Positions 6,505 through 12,471 of a stretch of DNA of 12,471 nt are shown here, piece after piece. The translations under genes were made by a program, and so were the position numbers. The first letter of the stretch is position 1; each line of letters starts with the position of its first letter. The DNA lies in the NCBI GenBank assembly GCA_035541255.1, contig DATKNR010000147.1, forward strand, positions 1 to 12,471, in the 5' to 3' direction. A model generated the notes under the pieces. The model was given only the letters and a program-made list of their open reading frames with translations, did no database searches and had not been told where the DNA came from. The stretch comes from JOPF136 sp035541255. GTDB lineage: Bacteria; Acidobacteriota; Terriglobia; Acidiferrales; UBA7541.

Positions 6505-6577
6505 GCCCGCCGTGGCGGGCGAAACCCTTCCCCTGCGGGAGGACGCCTCCCGAAAATTCGGGTCCAGCGGCTCCCGC
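6505..6577. promoter_or_regulatory. Cluster of alternative hairpins in a divergent leader
   Basis: Four strong stems lie within 73 nt: GCCCGCC 6505-6511 / GGCGGGC 6514-6520; CGGGAGG 6536-6542 / CCTCCCG 6546-6552; CCCGAA 6549-6554 / TTCGGG 6557-6562; and GCGG 6567-6570 / CCGC 6574-6577. The second and third share bases 6549-6552 and cannot form together. GCGGGAG at 6535-6541 can also pair with CTCCCGC at 6571-6577, a third alternative. If transcribed on +, this is the 5' leader of the DUF4440 gene and could switch between folds. On the other strand it lies upstream of the EVE gene. No known riboswitch class was recognised. Confidence 0.35.
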
Positions 6578-6623
6578 CTGTTTCGCATCGCATTCCGCCG
6601 CATGCTAATGTGTCGAAATCTTC

Positions 6624-6630
6624 GGAGGGG
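6624..6630 (+). promoter_or_regulatory. Shine-Dalgarno GGAGGGG that selects a GTG start
   Basis: GGAGG at 6624-6628 lies 6 nt before the GTG at 6635. The next codons encode a textbook signal peptide. Upstream in-frame ATGs near 6602 and 6608 lack a ribosome site and would add a charged stretch before the signal. The site runs into CCCC, giving GGGGCCCC at 6627-6634. Confidence 0.7.
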
Positions 6631-6634
6631 CCCC

Positions 6635-7096
6635 GTGAAGCTCATCCCGCTTGGATTTGCCGTGCTCGCGCTCTCCAGCGCGTTTGCTGCCGAACTGCAA
6701 GTCTCTGCTCAATCCCCGCACCAGGCTGACGTGCGCGAACTGGAGCGTCTCGAAACCGTGTGGAACTCAGCCCACGAGCGCGGCGAGGCAGACGCCCTCG
6801 ATGCTCTCTGGGCCGACGACCTCGAGGTCGCAGTTCCCCGCATGCCCGTGATGACAAAAACGGAAGCGCTCAGCTTCGCGCGATCCGGCCACATGACATT
6901 TCTGCGCTACCAGACCTCCGAACTCCGCGTCCGCGTCTACGGAGACGCCGCCATTGTCACCGGCCGCCTCCAGCGCATCCGCACCAGGAATGGGCAGGAA
7001 GTCGTTGACGACTGGCGATTCACAAAGGTCTACATTCGCCGGGCCGGCAAATGGCGCGTTGTCGCCTTCCACGCCTCGGAAGCCGCCCAGCCCTGA
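6635..7096 (+). CDS. Secreted NTF2-like / SnoaL-DUF4440 family protein
   Basis: This 153-residue product is read from GTG. Residues 1-19 are a signal peptide (KLIPLG, hydrophobic core, cleavage near SAFAA). The mature part at about 31-148 has the cone-shaped NTF2-like layout: a long helix, DVRELERLETVWNSAHERGEADAL; then LWADDLEVAVP and a helix TKTEALSFARSG; then curved strands with ELRVRVYGDAAIVTGRL (96-112) and WRFTKVYIRRAGKWRVVAFH (127-146). The GD-A-A-I-V-x-G and W-R-V-V-A-F-H elements are characteristic of DUF4440/SnoaL-like proteins. Members are either small enzymes or ligand-binding proteins, and substrates cannot be predicted from sequence. Export is predicted. Its stop is 4 bp from that of the convergent peptidase gene, so the two transcripts must overlap unless terminated inside a gene. 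Confidence 0.88.
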   Translation: MKLIPLGFAVLALSSAFAAELQVSAQSPHQADVRELERLETVWNSAHERGEADALDALWADDLEVAVPRMPVMTKTEALSFARSGHMTFLRYQTSELRVRVYGDAAIVTGRLQRIRTRNGQEVVDDWRFTKVYIRRAGKWRVVAFHASEAAQP

Positions 7097-7100
7097 AGCG

Positions 7101-10100
7101 CTATTCTTCCGCCCCGCCCCCCGTCTTCGTCCCCGCCGGCGCCGCTGCCTCCGCTGGCGCCTTCCATCCCGCCGCCAGATGGTCCCAATTCAGTGCTGCG
7201 TTCATCACCAGCATGAAGCTCCCCTGCGTCTCCTGCCTCCACATCGGATTGATGGCGAACAGCACTACGTGCCCGCGTCCCACCGGCACGTCCACCACCG
7301 CTGGCGTTTCCGCCAGTTCGCCTGCTCCCGCCAGCATTCCGCTGGCCCACAGGCTCTTCTCCGGCGCAAATCGCAGCACCACCCGCGGCCACAATACCGG
7401 CGGCGGAATTTCCCCGCGAAGCAGGTCCCGCAGTTCCGGATCGATGTACGTTTCCTGCTCCACTTTTGTGCGCTTCGGCTCCGCCTCCGGCGGATTCCAC
7501 GGCCGCCCCTGCGGAATGTCCGGATCCGTCAGTGACCCGCGTCCGCTCGTGCGTCCCGGCTGTTCGCCGAAGGGATTGAATCCCGGCCCGCCTCCCGCGA
7601 TCGACACGCGAAGCACCGGCGCTTGATTGAAGTACACGCCCACGTGCTCGTCGTACCCGTAAGCGATGGGGCTCTTCCGGTCCGCCACGTCCGCGTTCAG
7701 CACCGCGCCTCGCGCCTGCAGTTGCTTGGTCGGCGCAATGCTCACGCACTCCGTGATTCCCAGATCGATCGGCAGCTCCGTCGCCCGCCCCACCGGAATC
7801 AGCACTCCCCCTGCTTCCACGAACTGCTCCAGGTGTTCCGCGCCTTCCAGGCCTAGCCCGCCTCTCACGTCTTCCGTCTGGTCCGGCCCGTCGCCGAAAC
7901 TCTGCGTAAGCTCGCTCTTTTTCCACGGAATCGGCCCGCCGTCGTCTTTCCCGTCCGGCAGCGTCCGTTTCGGCAGCCCCCGCAGCTCGTCCGGCACGTC
8001 CGCCGGCCCCGGCGGGAACAGGATCACGTCGAACTTGTCCTTCAGGTTCGGTGTCTGCCGCACCATCTGGTCGGATATATATGTGTACGGTATCTTCGCC
8101 TCTTCCAGCATCAGCCGGAACCATCCTTCGCTCTGCGTCGTCGTCCACGTGTGCAGCAGTGCGATGCGCGGCACTCCCACCGCATGCCGCGCCACGTTCA
8201 CATCCGCGGATGTTCCATACACGCGAAGGCCCGCGTCCTTCGCTGCCGCGTCGAGCTGTGCCCGCACCCCGTCGCCCGCTGCGATCAGCAGCGCGCCCGC
8301 ATGGAATTTCTTTCCGTCCGCCTCGAATCCGTCTTCCGCCGCGGACATCGCCACATCCTTCAGCCGGAAGCGCAGCGTCGCAATCGCCGGCTCCGCCGTC
8401 GCGTCCACGATGTAGAGTTTCGCCGCCCCGGCGCCTTCCACGCCGCCCTCAGCCCGTGCGGGCGACGTCACCATTCTCATCGCCGCTTTCAGAATGGCTG
8501 TGTCCGTGATTCGCACCGTCTTCACGTCGCGCAGCGGTCCCAGCGTCCATCCCGTGTCGTCGTACGGACGCGGATCGTTCGTCGAGTAGTACTGCGTGTC
8601 CAGCAGCATATCCGCCAGCCGGCTGTACGGCTGGTCCATTCGCAGGATGTAGCTCCCGGCCGGAATGGTCACCGTCTTCGGTTCTTTTTTCTCGGACTTC
8701 TCGTCCTTCCCTTTCCCGTCCGCCGCCTTTTCCGCGGGTTTCTGTTCTCCAGCTGCGGCTTCATCCTTTCCATCGCCTTTATGTTCGCCCTTCGGCTCCG
8801 TCACCGTGGTTGTGAAGTCTTTCTCCAGCGATTGCACCTCCGCGCCCTGGCTTTGGAAGAGCGCCGCCAGTTGCGCCGCCAGTTCCGGCCTGCGCCCGTC
8901 GTTCACGATCGCCCACGCCGCCGGACCCTCGGTGGTCGCCTTTCCCACTGCGCGTTTGCTCTTTTCGTAGAACCGTTGCAAATACGCCTGCCCGTTCTTC
9001 GCCATGTAATCCAGCGCGAACAGCAGCGCGCTCTGCTGCATGTTGATGTTGTCGCGGATCGACCATTTGATTTTCGCCAGCGGCGGATTTGGCCGGAACC
9101 ATGTCCGGCTCGTCAGCGCCGGCGGAACCGTGCGCTCACTCGTGTCCGCTCCCCGCCCTCCGAACGTCTCGTAGAATCTTCCGATCGAATTGTGTCCCTG
9201 CGCCGCGAAGATCATGTAGTTCGCCGCCCATCCGTCGTAAAACCCGTGCGTCCACACCCCGGGCACTCCCCGCTCCGTCATGTTCTGAATTTCGTAGTAC
9301 GCCAGTTCCTGCCATTCGCTCACTACAATGGGATCGAGCCACGCGTTGTACGGACCGGTTCCCGTAGAGGTGTACAGGAACGGCACCGACTCGTGCAGGT
9401 CGTGCAGCACCTGCGGATGCCAGTCGAGAAACGTCCGCATCTGGTTGCGCGAGAGCGCCAGTCCCATCGCGATCGCGTCGCGGTTGTTGTCGTGCGCCAC
9501 GTAGTGGCCCCAGTAGATTAGGTTGGGCGCCGCTTTGTCCGGATTCGCCTTCCGGTAGTTGTATAGGTCCACGTCCCGGTCCCGTCCGTCCACTTCCAGC
9601 ACGGGCGTGATCAGCACGATCACGTTCTTCCGTACCGCGTCGATCAGCGGCGAATCCTCCACCGCCAGCCGGTACGCCAGCTCCATCAGCATTTCCGGCG
9701 AACCCGTCTCCGGCGAATGGATCGATCCCGAGAGCCAGTAGATCGGCTTCCCGTCGTGGACCAGCCGTTTCGCTTCGTCGTCGTTGATCTTCCGTGGATC
9801 CGCCAGCTGCGCCGTGATGCGCTTGTACTCGTCGAGCTGGGCCATGTTCGATTCGTCACTCACCGCCACGAGCAGAAAGTCGCGCCCCTCTTCGCTCTTC
9901 CCCGTGGTCCACACTTTCACCCGCGGCGTGGCCTGCGCCAGTGCCCGGTAGTACCGGTAGATGTCCGCCGTGTGCGTCAGCTTGTTCGGCGTGCCGATCA
10001 CGTATCCCAGGATTTTCTCGGGCGTCGGCACCGTCGCCGAGGCCGGCAGATGATTCACCAGGTCCGTCGTCAGGTACGGTTCGGTCGTGTACTCCTGGAT

Positions 10101-10298
10101 TTTCGCCGTGTATTCAACGTCCTCTGCGCGTGACGCTGTGGCGGCGGCCTTTTTCATCTTCTTACTCGAATGCGCCGCGGTGTCCTCTTTGTGATATTCG
10201 AGCGTCTGTGCCCGCGCCGAACACAGAAGCGCCGCAGCCGAAAATCCGCCCAGTGCTGCCATCAGTCCGAACCAGCGTAGAATCCTGTGAGTGCTCAT
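7101..10298 (-). CDS. Exported M14-family zinc carboxypeptidase with C-terminal GATase1-like domain
   Basis: The 1065-residue protein starts at an ATG preceded on the minus strand by AAAGGGG, 5 nt away. The signal peptide is residues 1-30 (cleavage after SARA). A Lys/Ala-rich stretch follows, then the M14 domain at about 95-440. Zinc ligands are His194 and Glu197 in SIHSPETGS, and probably His302 in VLHDLHES. NNRD (271-274) fits the substrate-binding Asn-Arg. Glu377 in RFYETFG fits the general base; the His302-Glu377 spacing of 75 is close to 74 in carboxypeptidase A. A Lys/Glu/Gly-rich linker spans 500-541. The C-terminal half has a Rossmann-like GATase1-type region: RIALLHTW (711-718), FDVILFPPG (756-764), FVEAGGVLIPVG (826-837) and GRGHVVLFAINPMWR (1007-1021). 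Only two Cys exist in the whole protein (26 and 851) and neither sits in a nucleophile elbow, so that domain is probably non-catalytic. The likely role is periplasmic or extracellular peptide degradation; specificity is unknown. Confidence 0.93.
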   Translation of the reverse strand: MSTHRILRWFGLMAALGGFSAAALLCSARAQTLEYHKEDTAAHSSKKMKKAAATASRAEDVEYTAKIQEYTTEPYLTTDLVNHLPASATVPTPEKILGYVIGTPNKLTHTADIYRYYRALAQATPRVKVWTTGKSEEGRDFLLVAVSDESNMAQLDEYKRITAQLADPRKINDDEAKRLVHDGKPIYWLSGSIHSPETGSPEMLMELAYRLAVEDSPLIDAVRKNVIVLITPVLEVDGRDRDVDLYNYRKANPDKAAPNLIYWGHYVAHDNNRDAIAMGLALSRNQMRTFLDWHPQVLHDLHESVPFLYTSTGTGPYNAWLDPIVVSEWQELAYYEIQNMTERGVPGVWTHGFYDGWAANYMIFAAQGHNSIGRFYETFGGRGADTSERTVPPALTSRTWFRPNPPLAKIKWSIRDNINMQQSALLFALDYMAKNGQAYLQRFYEKSKRAVGKATTEGPAAWAIVNDGRRPELAAQLAALFQSQGAEVQSLEKDFTTTVTEPKGEHKGDGKDEAAAGEQKPAEKAADGKGKDEKSEKKEPKTVTIPAGSYILRMDQPYSRLADMLLDTQYYSTNDPRPYDDTGWTLGPLRDVKTVRITDTAILKAAMRMVTSPARAEGGVEGAGAAKLYIVDATAEPAIATLRFRLKDVAMSAAEDGFEADGKKFHAGALLIAAGDGVRAQLDAAAKDAGLRVYGTSADVNVARHAVGVPRIALLHTWTTTQSEGWFRLMLEEAKIPYTYISDQMVRQTPNLKDKFDVILFPPGPADVPDELRGLPKRTLPDGKDDGGPIPWKKSELTQSFGDGPDQTEDVRGGLGLEGAEHLEQFVEAGGVLIPVGRATELPIDLGITECVSIAPTKQLQARGAVLNADVADRKSPIAYGYDEHVGVYFNQAPVLRVSIAGGGPGFNPFGEQPGRTSGRGSLTDPDIPQGRPWNPPEAEPKRTKVEQETYIDPELRDLLRGEIPPPVLWPRVVLRFAPEKSLWASGMLAGAGELAETPAVVDVPVGRGHVVLFAINPMWRQETQGSFMLVMNAALNWDHLAAGWKAPAEAAAPAGTKTGGGAEE

Positions 10299-10348
10299 GA
10301 GAGCCCCTTTCGATTGGCCCCGCTCGCGTGGAAACCGCCTCCCGCGCG

Positions 10349-10362
10349 CTCGGGCGCCCGAG
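10349..10362. promoter_or_regulatory. 14-bp perfect palindrome between divergent M14 and SDR genes
   Basis: CTCGGGCGCCCGAG lies in the 99-bp gap between the two start codons, 35 nt before the SDR ATG. It can be an operator for a dimeric repressor serving both genes. As RNA on + it is a 5-bp stem with a GCGC loop followed by ATTTT, which resembles a small terminator or leader hairpin. About one 14-bp palindrome is expected by chance in a window this size, so its position is the main argument. Confidence 0.35.
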
Positions 10363-10384
10363 ATTTTGCGCCACTTTTCGCTCC

Positions 10385-10390
10385 AGGGGG
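10385..10390 (+). promoter_or_regulatory. Shine-Dalgarno AGGGGG with A-only spacer before the SDR start
   Basis: AGGGGG is followed by seven A residues and the ATG at 10398. This fixes the SDR start. The frame is open upstream to an ATG at 10287, which would overlap the divergent peptidase gene and add about 37 non-SDR residues. Confidence 0.75.
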
Positions 10391-10397
10391 AAAAAAA

Positions 10398-11279
10398 ATG
10401 ACGGACTCAGCCGCAAGCCAGCAGCCCTGCACGGTGCTGATCACCGGCGCCACAGACGGCCTCGGACGCGCCATGGCCGTCTTTCTCGCCGCCAATGGCT
10501 ACCGCGTTTTCGCCGCCGGCCGCAGCGCCGAAAAACGCGCCTCCCTCGACCAGCTCGCCGCCGAGCGGAAGCTCCTCATCGAGACGCTCGACATGGACGT
10601 CGCCGACGACTCCTCGGTCCGTCGCGCCGTTGCCCGCGTGCTCGAACGCGCCGGCCGCATCGACGTCCTCATCAACAACGCCGGCATCGCCTACGTCGCC
10701 GTCCTCGAGGAAATCCGCCTCGATGATCTCCGCAAACAGTTTGAGACCAACGTCTTCGGCGTTCTCCGCGTCACTCAGGCGGTCCTACCTGCCATGCGGG
10801 AACGCCGCGCAGGCCGCATCCTCAACGTCAGCAGCATCGCCGGAAAAATCGCCCTTCCCCTCATGGGCCCCTACGCCTCCAGTAAACACGCCCTCGAAGG
10901 CCTTTCCGATTCGCTCCGCCTCGAGCTCGCTCCCTTTGGCATCCGCGTGGTGCTCATCGAACCTGGATTCATTCCCACGAACATGTCCAGCACCTCGCTC
11001 GATCTCTCTTCCGCCTATGCCGCCAAGGCCGAAAAGAGTCCCTACGCTGCCGTCTACGGCAGTTTTCGCGATATGTGGAAGAAAACCACCGCTGCGGGCC
11101 GCACCACTCCCGAGGACTGCGCCCGGGTCGTTCTCCGTGCCCTGCTCGACACTCACCCGCGTGCCCGTTACACCGTCACTCCTCGCGCCCGGGTCGGCGT
11201 CGTCCTCAAACGGTTTCTCCCCGACCGCATGCTCGACAAACGCATCCTCCACTCCATGGGCTTGGATAAACCTCTGTAG
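10398..11279 (+). CDS. Classical short-chain dehydrogenase/reductase (SDR)
   Basis: The 293-residue NAD(P)-dependent oxidoreductase has a Rossmann fold. The cofactor motif TGATDGLG is at 16-23 and NNAG at 93-96. The catalytic tetrad is Asn118, Ser146 (in NVSSIAG), Tyr159 and Lys163 (in YASSKHALEG). Arg42 at the end of the second strand (AAGR) suggests a preference for NADP(H), by family rule. PG at about 192-193 follows the usual active-site strand. The C-terminal extension (about 235-293) ends with KRFLPDRMLDKRIL, an amphipathic, basic stretch seen in the retinol/hydroxysteroid-dehydrogenase-like SDRs. It could lie on a membrane or on a hydrophobic substrate, but no TM helix is evident. The substrate is not predictable. 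It is divergent from the peptidase across 99 bp and convergent with the glycosyltransferase gene. Confidence 0.95.
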   Translation: MTDSAASQQPCTVLITGATDGLGRAMAVFLAANGYRVFAAGRSAEKRASLDQLAAERKLLIETLDMDVADDSSVRRAVARVLERAGRIDVLINNAGIAYVAVLEEIRLDDLRKQFETNVFGVLRVTQAVLPAMRERRAGRILNVSSIAGKIALPLMGPYASSKHALEGLSDSLRLELAPFGIRVVLIEPGFIPTNMSSTSLDLSSAYAAKAEKSPYAAVYGSFRDMWKKTTAAGRTTPEDCARVVLRALLDTHPRARYTVTPRARVGVVLKRFLPDRMLDKRILHSMGLDKPL

Positions 11280-11308
11280 CACAGAGCGGTAGCCCCGCGG
11301 TCCGTGCT
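11278..11308 (+). terminator. Hairpin at the SDR stop, weak terminator
   Basis: The outer arms AGCAC 11278-11282 / GTGCT 11304-11308 enclose an inner stem GCGG 11286-11289 / CCGC 11295-11298. It overlaps the SDR stop codon. The nearest T-run (11336-11341) is almost 30 nt downstream, so intrinsic termination is doubtful. Confidence 0.3.
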
Positions 11309-11529
11309 GGGCCTCGATCGGTTTCGGATTTCTGCTTTTTTCTCTGCAAGCGGCAAGCCAAGAAATTTCGCCGGCGCTTCCCGCGCCGTCAGCAGATGCC
11401 TCACCGCCGGCCGCGGACTGGATATCGCCTGCGTCTCGTCCGTCATCGGCTCGCTCGCCGCAGTGGAAGGGTTCCGCGCGCAGTGCTCCCGGCCCTCCGC
11501 TCCGTGCGCCGATCGCCGGCCCCGGATAC
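11309..11529. other. Non-coding gap between convergent SDR and glycosyltransferase genes
   Basis: The only landmark I can point to is a run of six T at 11336-11341. Frames open here are rich in Arg, Ser and Pro and resemble no family I know. No tRNA, repeat or second terminator was recognised. Confidence 0.5.
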
Positions 11530-12471
11530 TTACTCCGGGCTTCGGCGGTTTCTTGCCGCCGCCGCTTTTCTCACTTCCGCCTTTCCCGCGTGCCATCCCT
11601 GCGTTTCTGCTTGCGGGCACGCCGAGAAGCAATACACCTGCGCGGTCGTGAATCCGCCGTCACGGATGTCCCGATAGGGCATATGCGCCCGTTCCACCAG
11701 GTCGTACAGTCCGTAAGTCTCGAAATAGAGCCGCGCCTTCTGAACGATTAAGAAATCCCCCGAATGCGGGACGTAGCTCACATCGTAGATCGGCACCAGC
11801 CGCACGTCTGTTCGCCCCGCCTCTTCGAGGTAAAACCGCGCCGCCGTCGGATTCCCTGCGGCCAGCGTGGCCCCGGGTGGCGCCTCTTCCGCCACCGCAC
11901 GCACCGCCTGCTGCGTTCCCATGTCGTAGATTTCGTCATGCGGAAAGAAACGCGCGACGTTCGCCTTTCCCCCGCCCAGCGCGTTCAGGTACAGCGAGTA
12001 GTAGGGGGCCCACTGGAGCGTCTCGCTCAGCGGCCACACCAGCAGCACCGCTGCCGCTGCCGCCATCCCCAGCACGCGCATCTTTGCGTTTGGCACTCGC
12101 GCTATCCGGGCGTACAGCCGCTGTCCCGCGTTTCCGCACGCCAGGCAAATAAATGGCACCACCGGCAGCATGTAGCGGATCCATTTCGCGCCCATCAGCG
12201 AAAGGCACAGCAAGCCGATCACCACCATCACTCGGAAGTAAATTGACGACAGGCTCCGCCGGTCGCCGAGCAGCAGCAGTGCGGCTCCCACCAGCGCGCC
12301 GAATACGGCCAGCGGCGTTTTCACCGCCACCACCCAGGCGTAGAAGTACCAGGGCACGCCGTAGGGCGTCAGCGCCGCGGTGTTCATGTACAGCTGCCCG
12401 TCCAGGTTGTACCCGTTGTGATGGACCTCCGCTCCCTTCGCGTATCCTAGGGCGTTCAGCAGGTTGTGCGG
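11530..12471 (-). CDS. GT39-type membrane glycosyltransferase, 5' end missing
   Basis: The frame is open to the right edge, so the visible 313 residues are the C-terminal part; the Met at 12387 is internal. The edge-proximal stretch has NLLNALGYAKGAEVHHNGY and LDGQLYMNTAALTPYG, followed by WYFYAWVVAVKTPLAVFGAL. The repeated pattern G-x-x-H-x-N-G with a later K-T-P-L belongs to the PMT/ArnT-like (family 39 / GT-C) glycosyltransferases. A second landmark is KWIRYMLPVVPFI, the RY-x-LP-x-x-P helix. About four TM helices are visible, followed by a soluble C-terminal domain of about 150 residues with FPHDEIYDMG and a Lys/Arg-rich end. These enzymes transfer sugars from polyprenyl-phosphate donors to proteins, lipids or polysaccharide at the membrane. 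The acceptor is unknown, and the catalytic acidic loop lies outside the window. Confidence 0.85.
   Translation of the reverse strand, partial: PHNLLNALGYAKGAEVHHNGYNLDGQLYMNTAALTPYGVPWYFYAWVVAVKTPLAVFGALVGAALLLLGDRRSLSSIYFRVMVVIGLLCLSLMGAKWIRYMLPVVPFICLACGNAGQRLYARIARVPNAKMRVLGMAAAAAVLLVWPLSETLQWAPYYSLYLNALGGGKANVARFFPHDEIYDMGTQQAVRAVAEEAPPGATLAAGNPTAARFYLEEAGRTDVRLVPIYDVSYVPHSGDFLIVQKARLYFETYGLYDLVERAHMPYRDIRDGGFTTAQVYCFSACPQAETQGWHAGKAEVRKAAAARNRRSPE

Noticed and set aside
8151..9521. A 456-codon open frame antisense to the M14 peptidase
   Set aside because: It is Arg/His/Val-rich with no recognisable domain, and lies over the catalytic part of a clearly real gene.
4677..10298. A serpin / M14 peptidase protease-inhibitor system
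   Set aside because: Serpins inhibit serine or cysteine proteases, not zinc carboxypeptidases. The genes are on opposite strands with two unrelated genes between them, so there is no sequence evidence for a joint system.
11304..11651. Small open frames in the SDR/glycosyltransferase gap
   Set aside because: They are Arg/Ser/Pro-rich, lack a ribosome site and partly overlap the 3' end of the glycosyltransferase gene.

Overview
The window is a GC-rich bacterial chromosomal segment with ten protein genes, two of them cut by the window edges. I see no RNA genes, CRISPR arrays, insertion sequences or phage genes. The gene set suggests an Acidobacteriota member: a PDZ / multi-TM / GAF / SpoIIE phosphatase, a small secreted DUF5666-like protein, a large secreted M14 peptidase with a GATase1-like tail, and a family-39-type glycosyltransferase with a characteristic C-terminal tail. 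This placement rests on remembered family distributions and was not checked by a search.

Layout, left to right: the 3' part of an SRPBCC/AHSA1-type gene (1-270, +); a membrane PP2C/SpoIIE phosphatase (416-3049, +); a small secreted DUF5666-like protein (3311-3679, +), convergent with an unidentified secreted protein (3812-4345, -); a serpin (4677-5921, +), convergent with an EVE-domain protein (6067-6453, -); a secreted NTF2-like/DUF4440 protein starting at GTG (6635-7096, +), whose stop lies only 4 bp from that of a 1065-residue M14 peptidase (7101-10298, -); an SDR oxidoreductase (10398-11279, +), divergent from the peptidase; and the C-terminal part of a GT39-type membrane glycosyltransferase (11530 to the right edge, -).

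No two neighbouring complete genes form a tight co-directional operon. Most junctions are convergent or divergent, so these look like single-gene transcription units. Five of the eight complete products carry an export signal or N-terminal membrane segment followed by an extracytoplasmic domain, and the phosphatase is an integral membrane protein, so the region leans towards the cell envelope. A serpin (protease inhibitor) and a metallopeptidase lie about 1.2 kb apart, but nothing in the sequence links them functionally.

The most notable points are the serpin with an intact inhibitory hinge, the M14 peptidase fused to a GATase-like domain that lacks a nucleophile cysteine, a cluster of competing hairpins before the DUF4440 gene, several dyads in upstream regions, and a C-over-G excess on the + strand that does not follow gene orientation but weakens between about 3.3 and 4.4 kb. 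I did not find a convincing new multi-gene system.
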